NCBI RefSeq assembly: GCF_021605415.1
Contig: NZ_WKEQ01000022.1
Location: 28,876 to 92,875, forward strand
Direction of reading: 5' to 3'
DNA length: 64,000 nt
Source of the DNA: Pseudomonas syringae
GTDB lineage: Bacteria > Pseudomonadota > Gammaproteobacteria > Pseudomonadales > Pseudomonadaceae
In this document: positions 9,901 through 17,879 of the stretch, piece by piece
Layout: the number at the start of each line of letters is the position of its first letter
Position numbering within the stretch: position 1 is the stretch's first letter
Notes under the pieces: generated by a model
Database searches by the model: none
What the model saw: the letters and a program-made list of their open reading frames with translations, nothing else
What the model was told of the DNA's origin: nothing
Position numbers and translations under genes: made by a program

Positions 9901-10427
9901 CTGCCCATCGGGAACAGGTCGATCAGCGCACCGCGAACAGTGAATTCGCCGTGCTCATACACGGTGTCGACGTAGCGATAGCCGCTGGCTTCAAGGCGCG
10001 AGCGCATCAGTTCGACATCAAGCTTCTGGCCGACGTCCAGCACCAGGCTGCTGCCGAGCAGGAACTTGGTCGGTGCCAGGCGATGCAGGGCAGTGGTGAT
10101 TGGCACCACCAGCACGCCGTGTTCCAGCTCCGGCAGTCTATAAAGGCTGGCGATGCGCTGGGAAATGATGTCTTGGTGCGGCGAGAAAAGATCGTAGGGC
10201 AGGGTTTCCCAGTCCGGGAAATGCAGAACCGGCAAATCCGGGGCGAAGAAACCCAGCTCCTGCTCCAGGCGCTCGGCACTTTGGCTGTCGGCGGTTAAAA
10301 GCAGGGTGAAGCGCTTGGCAGCGCTGGCAGCCTCGGCAATTACCAGGCTAAGGGCGGCACCGGGCAGATTGCCCCAATGCTGTTTACCTGCTGCGGCAGG
10401 GAGTTTTGGTAGACGCAGAACGGACAC
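6978..10427 (-). CDS. mfd: Transcription-repair coupling factor Mfd
   Basis: A 1149-aa translocase that pushes stalled RNA polymerase off DNA and recruits UvrA. The UvrB-like N-terminal module is followed by the polymerase-interaction domain, the RecG-like translocase (GDVGFGKTEVAMRAAF Walker A; DEEHRFG; LTATPIPRTL; QLRGRVGR) and a C-terminal UvrA-mimicking domain. The GTG at 10427 is chosen because the protein then opens VSVLRLPKLPAAAGKQHWG, the usual Pseudomonas start, at about the normal length. The open frame continues 62 codons upstream without family resemblance. It is divergent from gap. Confidence 0.96.
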   Translation of the reverse strand: MSVLRLPKLPAAAGKQHWGNLPGAALSLVIAEAASAAKRFTLLLTADSQSAERLEQELGFFAPDLPVLHFPDWETLPYDLFSPHQDIISQRIASLYRLPELEHGVLVVPITTALHRLAPTKFLLGSSLVLDVGQKLDVELMRSRLEASGYRYVDTVYEHGEFTVRGALIDLFPMGSKLPYRIDLFDDEIETLRTFDPENQRSIDKVDSVKLLPAREFPLQKDAVTRFKARFRERFDVDFRRCPIFQDLSSGITPAGIEYYLPLFFDETSTLFDYLPQDTQVFSLPGIEQAAENFWNDVRNRYEERRVDPSRPLLPPDELFLPVEDCFARLKSWPRVVASQQDVESGVGRERFPARTLPDLAIEAKATQPLAALAAFLDEFPGRVLFTAESAGRREVLLDLLERLKLRPKTVDSWPDFVTGKDRLAITIAPLDEGLILDDPALALVAESPLFGQRVMQRRRREKRSDVANDAVIKNLTELREGAPVVHIDHGVGRYLGLTILEIDNQAAEFLTLEYAENAKLYVPVANLHLIARYTGSDDALAPLHRLGSEVWQKAKRKAAEQVRDVAAELLDIYARRAAREGYAFADPKADYATFSAGFPFEETPDQQSTIEAVREDMLAPKPMDRLVCGDVGFGKTEVAMRAAFIAVHGGRQVAILVPTTLLAQQHYNSFRDRFADWPVSVEVMSRFKSAKEVNAAIADLAEGKIDIVIGTHKLLSDDVKIKNLGLVIIDEEHRFGVRQKEQLKALRSEVDILTLTATPIPRTLNMAVSGMRDLSIIATPPARRLSVRTFVMEQNKSTVKEALLRELLRGGQVYYLHNDVKTIEKCAADLAELVPEARIAIGHGQMRERELEQVMSDFYHKRFNVLIASTIIETGIDVPSANTIIIERADKFGLAQLHQLRGRVGRSHHQAYAYLLTPPRQQITSDAEKRLEAIANTQDLGAGFVLATNDLEIRGAGELLGDGQSGQIQAVGFTLYMEMLERAVKSIRKGEQPNLDQPLGGGPEVNLRVPALIPEDYLPDVHARLILYKRIASAADEEGLKDLQVEMIDRFGLLPEPTKNLMRITALKLQAELLGIKKVDGGPQGGRIEFAAQTPVDPLTLIKLIQGQPKRYKFEGATMFKFMVPMERAEERFNTVEALFERLIPKTA

Positions 10428-10795
10428 GGAAGGTTGAGCTCCAGCGTTGCGACAAAGTCGGTAATTGTAGCGGCGTCCGGTATCGGCTGTCAGTTGCAGA
10501 CTGCGTCTATCTTCGTGGTTTTGGTGAAATGTAGTGGTAAAGACAAAATCAGGTTGTTTTTGAGCGGTTATGTAGTGCCGAAACGGGGTGCTGTTACGGA
10601 GGGTTACAGACATCGTCTAACAGTCGTCGGAAAATTGACTGCGCTGGAAGCCCCGGTTTTACTGGCCTGGAAAGCAGCGCAATTTTTTTGAATGCCAATT
10701 TGTTACCGATTGCGCGACAGGCGCGCATTGCTACAAGAGGTTCCGGGCGGCATAATGTAGCCCCTTTTTTCTGCCCCTACATGTGGAAGGTTACC
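10428..10795. promoter_or_regulatory. mfd-gap divergent intergenic region with gap promoter
   Basis: No gene is supported in these 368 bases. A sigma70-like promoter reading toward gap is visible: TTGCTA at 10728-10733, a 17-base spacer and CATAAT at 10751-10756, giving a leader of about 35 bases before the GTG start. An AT-rich stretch at 10520-10570 could hold the mfd promoter, but I cannot define it. Confidence 0.5.
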
Positions 10796-12244
10796 GTGAC
10801 TCAGAAGCCCGACCAGTGTCTTGGTGAATGGATCGACCGTGAAGCTCTCGCAGAAGCGATGATCCCTCTCATCGGTCAGCTCTACCGCAATAACAACGTG
10901 GTGAGCTCGATCTATGGCCGCAGTCTGATCAACCAGTCTGTCATCGCGATTCTCAAGGCTCACCGCTTTGCTCGCCACCGCTCCACCGACGACAGCGAAC
11001 TCTCCGTCCACGAAACTTTCCCTCTTCTTAAAGCCATGAGCGAGCTCAAGCTCGGCGCGGCTTCGGTGGATCTGGGCAAGTTGGCGTTCAAATTCCGTAA
11101 CGAAGCCAACGGCCGCACCGCCGAGCAGTTCGTGCGTGAAGAAATGGCCGAAGTGCTGGGTCAGCAAAACGCTTCCGCACGTAAAGGCACCGACGTCGTC
11201 CTGTATGGCTTCGGTCGCATCGGCCGCCTGCTGGCGCGCATCCTGATCGAAAAAACCGGTGGCGGCGATGGCTTGCGTCTGCGTGCCATCGTGGTCCGTA
11301 AAGGCGCCGAAAACGACCTGACCAAACGTGCCAGCCTGCTGCGTCGGGATTCGGTACACGGTTCGTTCAACGGCACCATCACCATCGACGAAGAAAACAA
11401 CACGATCACTGCCAACGGCAATCTGATCCAGGTGATCTACGCGAAAAACCCGACCGAAGTCGACTACACCCAGTACGGCATCAAAGATGCGCTGCTGGTG
11501 GACAACACCGGTGTATGGCGTGACGCCGATGGCCTGGGTCAACACCTGGCATGCCCGGGTATCGATCGCGTCGTTCTGACCGCGCCTGGCAAGGGCAAGC
11601 TGAAGAACATCGTTCACGGCATCAACCACAGTGAAATCACCGCTGACGACAAGATCGTGTCCGCCGCTTCCTGCACCACCAACGCCATCGTGCCGGTGCT
11701 GAAAGCTGTGAATGACAAGTTCGGCATCATCAACGGTCACGTCGAAACCGTTCACTCGTACACCAACGACCAGAACCTGATCGATAACTTCCACAAGGGC
11801 GATCGCCGTGGCCGTAGCGCCGCGCTGAACATGGTGATCACCGAGACCGGTGCTGCCACCGCTGCTGCCAAGGCTCTGCCTGAACTGGCCGGCAAGCTGA
11901 CCGGTAACGCGATCCGCGTTCCGACGCCGAACGTGTCGATGGCCATTCTCAACCTGAACCTTGAGAAGGCCGCGACCCGTGAAGAGATGAATGAGTACCT
12001 GCGCTATATGGCGCTGCACTCCGATCTGCACAAGCAAATCGACTTCGTCAATTCCCAGGAAGTGGTGTCCACCGACTTTGTTGGCTCGCGCCACGCCGGT
12101 GTTGTCGACGCTGAAGCGACCATCACCCAGGATAACCGCGTTGTGCTGTACGTCTGGTACGACAACGAGTTCGGTTACAGCTGCCAGGTGGTTCGCGTGA
12201 TGGAAGACATGGCCGGTGTAAACCCGCCCGCATTCCCGCGCTAA
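10796..12244 (+). CDS. Glyceraldehyde-3-phosphate dehydrogenase, long form
   Basis: A 482-aa enzyme with an additional N-terminal segment of about 125 residues (EWIDREALAEAMIPLIGQ...) before the standard Rossmann start VVLYGFGRIGRLLARI. The catalytic cysteine is in SAASCTTNAIVPVL and the catalytic His in ETVHSYTNDQ. The long form is typical of one of the several Pseudomonas GAPDHs, the one beside mfd, and is usually assigned a gluconeogenic or NADP-linked role. GTG at 10796 is preferred because GGAAGG lies 6 bases upstream. An ATG at 10781 would give 487 aa but has no ribosome-binding site. A strong terminator follows. Confidence 0.93.
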   Translation: MTQKPDQCLGEWIDREALAEAMIPLIGQLYRNNNVVSSIYGRSLINQSVIAILKAHRFARHRSTDDSELSVHETFPLLKAMSELKLGAASVDLGKLAFKFRNEANGRTAEQFVREEMAEVLGQQNASARKGTDVVLYGFGRIGRLLARILIEKTGGGDGLRLRAIVVRKGAENDLTKRASLLRRDSVHGSFNGTITIDEENNTITANGNLIQVIYAKNPTEVDYTQYGIKDALLVDNTGVWRDADGLGQHLACPGIDRVVLTAPGKGKLKNIVHGINHSEITADDKIVSAASCTTNAIVPVLKAVNDKFGIINGHVETVHSYTNDQNLIDNFHKGDRRGRSAALNMVITETGAATAAAKALPELAGKLTGNAIRVPTPNVSMAILNLNLEKAATREEMNEYLRYMALHSDLHKQIDFVNSQEVVSTDFVGSRHAGVVDAEATITQDNRVVLYVWYDNEFGYSCQVVRVMEDMAGVNPPAFPR

Positions 12245-12260
12245 GCCTTAGCTGCACATG

Positions 12261-12291
12261 AAAACGCCCCGACTTTGGTCGGGGCGTTTTT
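12261..12291 (+). terminator. Intrinsic terminator after gap
   Basis: AACGCCCCGAC, loop TTTG, GTCGGGGCGTT, then a T-run. This is a perfect stem of at least 11 pairs beginning 17 bases after the gap stop codon. Confidence 0.92.
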
Positions 12292-12332
12292 GTTTGTGCG
12301 CCTTTTGGATATTTATCGCCAGTGCTGGGCTC

Positions 12333-12398
12333 TTCGCGAGCATGCTCTGCTCCTACAGTTGATCACGCTCCGTGTAGGATCAGAGCTCGCTCGCGAAG
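12333..12398. repeat. REP pair, GCGAGC/TCCTACA family
   Basis: Two inverted copies (TTCGCGAGCATGCTCTGCTC and its partner ending GCTCGCTCGCGAA) separated by a short spacer lie between the convergent gap and MFS genes. Related copies occur at 21144-21202, 26679-26704, 46794-46885 and 46926-46967. Confidence 0.85.
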
Positions 12399-12406
12399 GC
12401 GTCCCG

Positions 12407-13705
12407 TCAGGCACTACCGGGAACTGCATTTTGCGCAGTCCTCAACTCATGCCTGTTCCCGCGAAACAGCACCAGCGTCGCAACCAACCCTAACACCGCC
12501 GCGCCGCTCAGCCAGATCCCCGGCGCAGCCTTGTTATCCAGCATATGAATCAAATAAGTACACGCCGCCGGCGTGAACCCGCCGAACGTGGCAGTCGCCA
12601 GGCTGTAGGCCAGCGAGAAACCGGTCGTACGAACTTCCACTGGCATGATTTCAGTGAGCGCTACCACCATCGCTCCGTTGTACGAGCCATACAGAAACGA
12701 GAGCCACAACTCGACCGCTAGCAAATGGCTGAAACTTGGGTTCGCCACCAGCCATGACAACGCCGGATACGCCGTGAGAATCGCCAGAATCGTCGCCGCC
12801 AGCAGCAGCGGTTTTCGGCCGATCTTGTCGGACACCGCGCCCATCACCGGCAACCAGAAGAAGTTCGACAGGCCGATGCACACCGTCACCAGCAACGCAT
12901 CAAGATCCGACAGGTGCAATTCGCTTTTGCCAAACGTCGGGGTGTACGCGGTGATCAGATAGAACGACACCGTGGTCATTACCACCAAGGCCATGCCGGC
13001 GATGACAATGCCGAAATTCTGACCGATTGAGCGGACGATTTCCCGCAGGGTAGGGCGATGTTTCCTTGCCTGGAATTCCGGGGTTTCCTCCAGCGAGCGC
13101 CGAATGACGAAAATCACCGGCACGATCATGCAGCCGATCAAAAACGGCACGCGCCAGCCCCAATCGCCCATCTGTTCGGGGCTCAGCCAATGATTCAGTC
13201 CGACCCCGAGCAACCCGGCGAACACCACGGCGGCCTGTTGACTGGCGGACTGCCAACTGACGAAAAAGCCCTTGCGCCCGGGCGTGGAAATCTCTGCGAG
13301 GTAGACCGAGACACCGCCCAGTTCCACGCCGGCGGAAAACCCCTGGAGCAAACGCCCGAGCAACACCAGTAATGGCGCAGCGACACCCAGCGTCGCGTAA
13401 CCCGGCACGCAGGCAATCAGCACCGTACCGGCGGCCATCATCAATAGGGTGATGATCAGCCCTCGGCGGCGACCATGACGGTCTATATACGCGCCAAGGA
13501 AAACTGCCCCAAGCGGTCGCATCAGAAAACCCGCGCCGAACGTCGCCAGCGAAAGCATCAGAGACGCGAAGGCGCTGTCGGTCGGGAAGAATGTTTTGGC
13601 AATGGCCGTGGCGTAGAAGCCGTAGACCATGAAGTCGAACATTTCGAGGAAATTGCCGCTGACAACGCGAAAGATCGCTTTGCCTTTACCGGTCGTGGAG
13701 GACAT
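12407..13705 (-). CDS. MFS transporter, citrate/tricarballylate symporter type
   Basis: A 432-aa major facilitator protein with 12 predicted helices. The N terminus EMFDFMVYGFYATAIAKTFFP and the loop AYIDRHGRRRGLIITL are characteristic of the metabolite:H+ symporter family, and overall it most resembles citrate or tricarballylate carriers. The substrate is a family inference. It stands alone, between gap and apbE, at the position where P. aeruginosa (from memory) carries the nqr operon. There is no neighbouring regulator. The start is supported by a good N-terminal match; it shares its upstream region with the divergent apbE. Confidence 0.8.
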   Translation of the reverse strand: MSSTTGKGKAIFRVVSGNFLEMFDFMVYGFYATAIAKTFFPTDSAFASLMLSLATFGAGFLMRPLGAVFLGAYIDRHGRRRGLIITLLMMAAGTVLIACVPGYATLGVAAPLLVLLGRLLQGFSAGVELGGVSVYLAEISTPGRKGFFVSWQSASQQAAVVFAGLLGVGLNHWLSPEQMGDWGWRVPFLIGCMIVPVIFVIRRSLEETPEFQARKHRPTLREIVRSIGQNFGIVIAGMALVVMTTVSFYLITAYTPTFGKSELHLSDLDALLVTVCIGLSNFFWLPVMGAVSDKIGRKPLLLAATILAILTAYPALSWLVANPSFSHLLAVELWLSFLYGSYNGAMVVALTEIMPVEVRTTGFSLAYSLATATFGGFTPAACTYLIHMLDNKAAPGIWLSGAAVLGLVATLVLFRGNRHELRTAQNAVPGSA

Positions 13706-13813
13706 TTGCAGTTACTCACTCTTAAATCTTGTAAGAAAGCGTTGCGCTCAAGTGTGAGCGGCCCGGCGCTGTAGCCCATAATGGCCGGCGTGGTTTTGCG
13801 GGGAGATGAAGAT

Positions 13814-14842
13814 TTGTTCACTGGACGATGCTGGGGTGTTTCGGTCTTGGTTGCCATATTGGCCGGTTGTGGCCAGGGCGATTCCATGGAGAGCTTTAGC
13901 GGCCCGACCATGGGCAGCACGTATTCAATTAAATACGTGCGGCACGCAGGTTTGGCCGAACCGGTGAAAGTTCGCGGCGAAGTGGAACGCATCCTCGCCG
14001 AAGTTGACCAGCAGATGTCGACTTATCGAAGCGATTCCGATATCGCTCGCTTCAATGCCTTGGCCGCCAATCAGTGTCAGAAAGTGCCTGCAGCAGTCCT
14101 CGAATTGATCAGCTTCGGCGAAAAGCTCTCCGTGCAAAGCGAAGGTGCCTACGACCTGACCGTCGAGCCGTTGCTCAACCTGTGGGGTTTCGGCCCGCAG
14201 AGCCGGGTCAGTGAAGTGCCAGGCGACAGTGCGCTCGCCGAGGTTCGCCATCGGGTCGGCTACAGGCATCTGCGCATCGACGGTGAACGACTCTGCAAAG
14301 ATGCGCCGGTCGCCGTGGATTTCAGCAGCATCGCCGCCGGTTACGCGGTTGATTTGATTGCCGCGCGGCTCGACGCGTTGGGCATCCACGACTACCTCGC
14401 CGAGGCGACTGGCGAGCTCAAGGCTTCCGGGAAGAAACTCGACGGTTCGCCGTGGCGAATTGCTCTCGAAGAACCGCGCGACGATCTGCAAGTGGCGGAG
14501 CGGATCATCAACATCGATGGCCTGGGCGTTTCGACTTCCGGCGATTACCGAAATTATTTTCAGCAGGGCGGTCGGCGTTTTTCCCACGCCTTCGATGCTC
14601 GCCTCGGCGCCCCCGTCCTACACAACCTGGCGTCGGTCACGGTCATTCATCCTTCAGCGCTCATGGCCGATGGACTATCGACGCTGTTGCTGATTCTCGG
14701 TCCTGAAAGCGCGTGGGACTATGCCGAAAAACATGACATTGGTGCATTCTTTGTCATTCGTGCCGATACAGGTTTTGTGACCCGCACGACACCGGCTTTC
14801 GAGCGCCTCGCTGGCGGCGAATCGGCGGAAAAAAACCATTGA
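13814..14842 (+). CDS. apbE: FAD:protein FMN transferase ApbE, lipoprotein
   Basis: A 342-aa flavin transferase that attaches FMN to Thr residues of NqrB/NqrC- or RnfG-type proteins in the periplasm. Visible motifs are GPTMGSTYSIKY after the lipobox, VDFSSIAAGYAVDLIA near residue 175 and the C-terminal ASVTVIHPSALMADGLST, which supplies metal and FAD ligands. A TTG start at 13814 is chosen: GGGGAG is 8 bases upstream and the protein then begins with a clean lipoprotein signal ending LAGC (Cys22). An ATG at 13781 is possible. No nqr target operon is in the window, so its substrate must be encoded elsewhere. Confidence 0.88.
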   Translation: MFTGRCWGVSVLVAILAGCGQGDSMESFSGPTMGSTYSIKYVRHAGLAEPVKVRGEVERILAEVDQQMSTYRSDSDIARFNALAANQCQKVPAAVLELISFGEKLSVQSEGAYDLTVEPLLNLWGFGPQSRVSEVPGDSALAEVRHRVGYRHLRIDGERLCKDAPVAVDFSSIAAGYAVDLIAARLDALGIHDYLAEATGELKASGKKLDGSPWRIALEEPRDDLQVAERIINIDGLGVSTSGDYRNYFQQGGRRFSHAFDARLGAPVLHNLASVTVIHPSALMADGLSTLLLILGPESAWDYAEKHDIGAFFVIRADTGFVTRTTPAFERLAGGESAEKNH

Positions 14843-15029
14843 AAACTGGCGTTGTCGTGCAGGCAAAAGTAGCCTGTGACGCGACCAAGGGTTAATGTGC
14901 GCGGCGTTGACGCTTCTATAGACTGTGTCCGGGTTCTGCATTGGCCCCAAAATTGTTCCTTCGCGCCGCCGTTCGGCGTGATTTAGCCGCCGGTGCTGCT
15001 GGCATCGCGGCCTGTTCTGAGGAGTACGC

Positions 15030-16424
15030 ATGGCTGTCTACAACTACGACGTGGTGGTACTGGGTTCCGGCCCGGCGGGAGAAGGCGCGGCAATGAACGC
15101 CGCCAAAGCGGGGCGCAAGGTGGCGATGGTCGACAGCCGTCGTCAGGTCGGCGGTAACTGCACCCACTTGGGCACCATCCCGTCCAAGGCACTGCGTCAC
15201 TCGGTGCGGCAGATCATGCAGTTCAACACCAACCCGATGTTTCGCGCCATTGGCGAGCCGCGCTGGTTCTCCTTCCCGGACGTGTTGAAAAGCGCCGAGA
15301 AAGTGATCTCCAAGCAAGTGGCGTCGCGCACCGGCTACTACGCCCGTAACCGTGTCGACGTGTTCTTCGGCACCGGCAGCTTCGCCGACGAGCAAACCAT
15401 CGAAGTGGTCTGCGCCAATGGCGTAGTCGAAAAACTCGTCGCCAAGCACATCATCATTGCCACTGGTTCGCGCCCTTATCGCCCGGCGGATATCGATTTT
15501 CACCACCCGCGTATCTACGATAGCGACACCATCCTCAGTCTCGGCCACACCCCGCGTAAACTGATTGTTTATGGCGCCGGCGTAATCGGTTGCGAATATG
15601 CATCGATCTTCAGCGGTCTGGGTGTACTGGTCGAACTGGTGGATAACCGGGGTCAACTGCTGAGCTTCCTGGACTCGGAAATCTCTCAGGCGTTGAGCTA
15701 CCACTTCAGCAACAACAACATCACCGTGCGCCACAACGAAGATTACGATCGCGTTGAAGGCGTGGACAACGGCGTGGTTCTGCACCTCAAGTCCGGCAAG
15801 AAGATCAAGGCCGACGCCTTGCTCTGGTGCAACGGCCGTACCGGTAACACCGATCAGTTGGGTCTGGAAAACATTGGCGTGAAGGTCAACAGTCGTGGCC
15901 AGATCGAAGTCGACGAGGCTTATCACACCTGTGTGCCGAACATCTACGGTGCCGGCGACGTGATCGGCTGGCCAAGTCTGGCGAGCGCAGCTCACGACCA
16001 GGGCCGTTCGGCCGCTGGCAGCATCGTTGATAACGGCAGCTGGCGCTTTGTGAATGACGTGCCGACCGGCATCTACACCATTCCGGAGATCAGCTCGATC
16101 GGCAAGAACGAGCAGGAGTTGACCCAGGCCAAGGTGCCATACGAAGTGGGCAAGGCCTTCTTCAAGAGCATGGCACGGGCGCAGATTGCCGGCGAGCCGC
16201 AAGGCATGCTGAAAATCCTGTTTCACCGTGAAACCCTGGAAGTATTGGGCGTTCACTGCTTCGGTTATCAGGCGTCGGAAATCGTCCACATCGGTCAGGC
16301 GATCATGAGCCAGCCGGGCGAGCTGAACACGCTGAAGTACTTCGTCAACACGACCTTCAACTACCCAACCATGGCCGAAGCCTATCGGGTAGCGGCATAC
16401 GATGGCCTCAACCGGCTTTTTTGA
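15030..16424 (+). CDS. sthA: Soluble pyridine nucleotide transhydrogenase
   Basis: A 464-aa FAD-dependent enzyme that reoxidises NADPH with NAD+. It has the dinucleotide fold VLGSGPAGEGAA at the N terminus, a second GxGxxG (YGAGVIGCEYASIFSG) near residue 180 and a C-terminal dimer domain. The segment GGNCTHLGTIPSK has Thr where disulfide oxidoreductases have the second redox Cys, which separates this family from lipoamide dehydrogenase. GAGGAG precedes the ATG. It follows apbE in the same direction with a 187-base gap that contains no nqrM-like gene. Confidence 0.95.
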   Translation: MAVYNYDVVVLGSGPAGEGAAMNAAKAGRKVAMVDSRRQVGGNCTHLGTIPSKALRHSVRQIMQFNTNPMFRAIGEPRWFSFPDVLKSAEKVISKQVASRTGYYARNRVDVFFGTGSFADEQTIEVVCANGVVEKLVAKHIIIATGSRPYRPADIDFHHPRIYDSDTILSLGHTPRKLIVYGAGVIGCEYASIFSGLGVLVELVDNRGQLLSFLDSEISQALSYHFSNNNITVRHNEDYDRVEGVDNGVVLHLKSGKKIKADALLWCNGRTGNTDQLGLENIGVKVNSRGQIEVDEAYHTCVPNIYGAGDVIGWPSLASAAHDQGRSAAGSIVDNGSWRFVNDVPTGIYTIPEISSIGKNEQELTQAKVPYEVGKAFFKSMARAQIAGEPQGMLKILFHRETLEVLGVHCFGYQASEIVHIGQAIMSQPGELNTLKYFVNTTFNYPTMAEAYRVAAYDGLNRLF

Positions 16425-16427
16425 CGG

Positions 16428-16460
16428 GCTCCGGCCGGTGGCCTGAGCCGGCCGGGGAGA
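16428..16460. terminator. GC-rich hairpin between convergent sthA and glpQ
   Basis: CTCCGGCCGG and CCGGCCGGGGAG can pair across a 9-base loop between two converging genes. There is no T-run on the sthA side, so intrinsic termination is uncertain. Confidence 0.35.
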
Positions 16461-16466
16461 CCGATT

Positions 16467-17189
16467 TCAGCAATTCTCGAGGGTGGCAGTGGCCAAACCG
16501 GGAAAGTCTGTAATCAGGCTGTCAACGCCGAAGTCGGCGAGTCTGCGCATCAGCGCAGGCTCGTTGACCGTCCACACCGACACATGCAGCCCCTGACGCT
16601 GCGCCTTCTGCAGGCGCTCCGGCGTACACAGTGTCCAGTTCAGCGCGAGAATGTCACAGCCATAGCTTTGCGCGACTTTCAAAGGGTCGAGCCAGGCGTA
16701 TTCGGCGACCAGTCCGCGTGAAACATCCGGTACCAGATCCAGCGCCGCTTTCAGCACTTCCCGTGAGCTTGAGGTGATCGACACTTTGTCGAGCACGTTA
16801 TGCCTGACTGCCATTTCACGAATCGCCAGCACCGTGGTTGCGGCGCGAGTGCGTGAAGCGCTTTTGACTTCCAGTTGCCAGTGCTCGAAATCGCATGTCT
16901 CGAACAATTCTTCCAGCGTCGGAATCGGGCACGGCTTGATCCAGCCGGGGCCGCCCTTGCGAGCGTCATAGGTAACCAATTCGGCGGCCGTGTGCTCGAC
17001 GACTTTGCCGCGCCGGTCGGTGGTGCGCTTGAGGGTCGGGTCGTGAATGACCATCAGCTCACCGTCCTTGGACAGGTGCAGATCGAGCTCGCAACGGCGC
17101 ACGCCGTGCTTGAGACACTCCTGAAAGCTGCTCAGGGTGTTTTCCGGTGCTTCGCCCTTGGCGCCGCGGTGGCCGTAGATGAGGGTCAC
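16467..17189 (-). CDS. Glycerophosphodiester phosphodiesterase, cytoplasmic
   Basis: A 240-aa GDPD-family enzyme that hydrolyses glycerophosphodiesters to glycerol-3-phosphate and an alcohol. The catalytic His and metal ligands are seen in YGHRGAKGEAPENTLSSF at residues 5-22 and in ELDLHLSKDGELMVIHDPT near residues 38-57; LEVKS and SVWTVNEP are the later family motifs. There is no signal peptide, so it is the cytosolic UgpQ type rather than periplasmic GlpQ. It lies 14 bases downstream of the PilZ gene on the same strand, probably in one operon. Confidence 0.9.
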   Translation of the reverse strand: MTLIYGHRGAKGEAPENTLSSFQECLKHGVRRCELDLHLSKDGELMVIHDPTLKRTTDRRGKVVEHTAAELVTYDARKGGPGWIKPCPIPTLEELFETCDFEHWQLEVKSASRTRAATTVLAIREMAVRHNVLDKVSITSSSREVLKAALDLVPDVSRGLVAEYAWLDPLKVAQSYGCDILALNWTLCTPERLQKAQRQGLHVSVWTVNEPALMRRLADFGVDSLITDFPGLATATLENC

Positions 17190-17203
17190 GGTTCTTCCTT
17201 AAA

Positions 17204-17785
17204 TTAAATGCCTGATTCGTTCTGTTCGCGGGCCAGACGTCGTTCCTGGGCCTGCTTTTGCAAAATATAGCGAGCGAGCAACTGGCGCTGGGCATCGGTC
17301 GGGTGTTCGAACTCGGTGCCGATGTCATAGCCGTCGCCCTTCGGATCGCAATGGGTGACGCGGGCGCGCAGCAACAGGCCGAGCGCCTGGGGCATCAGCA
17401 CTAGCTTGACCGACAGGTGCGCGCCGGTTGCGATCGGGGTCGGATACTGAAAGTCGATGCCACCTTCGGAGATGATCACCGGTTGCGGCTCGCCGATATG
17501 GCCGAGCACGGTCAGGGCAACGACTTGGCCAAGCAGGTCGATGCGCTTGTTCTGGGATTTCAGAAACGCAGCGATGGCCCGGTCGCGCTCGCTGATCTGG
17601 CGCAGCAGGTGCTGGGACTCGAATTCGCTCAGGTGCAGTTCGCTGAGCAGGTTGAACAGCGGGGAAGCATCCTGCAACACTTCCTGGCCTGCGGCTTCGG
17701 GAGCAGACAGGGGCCGAATTTCCAGTGCGATCATGTCCTCGATACGGTAGTATTCGCGGCGATCTTCTTCATCTAATGTCGACAT
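17204..17785 (-). CDS. PilZ-domain protein with divergent second motif
   Basis: A 193-aa protein. RREYYR at residues 9-14 fits the RxxxR half of the c-di-GMP-binding PilZ signature, preceding a helical insert (about 35-95) and the beta-barrel segment. The second signature, normally D/N-x-S-x-x-G, appears as VIISEGGIDF, with Ile where Asp/Asn is expected. Binding may therefore be weak or altered. The C terminus is a basic, glutamine-rich helix. It is divergent from lolC with about 95 bases between. Confidence 0.78.
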   Translation of the reverse strand: MSTLDEEDRREYYRIEDMIALEIRPLSAPEAAGQEVLQDASPLFNLLSELHLSEFESQHLLRQISERDRAIAAFLKSQNKRIDLLGQVVALTVLGHIGEPQPVIISEGGIDFQYPTPIATGAHLSVKLVLMPQALGLLLRARVTHCDPKGDGYDIGTEFEHPTDAQRQLLARYILQKQAQERRLAREQNESGI

Positions 17786-17879
17786 GGCGAACCCATGGTA
17801 GCGGCGGTGGTCTGAGTGTAAAGCTGGTTATCGACCCCCGCCACAAGGACGTTCCTTTTCCCTCCGAACAAGCCCCGAC

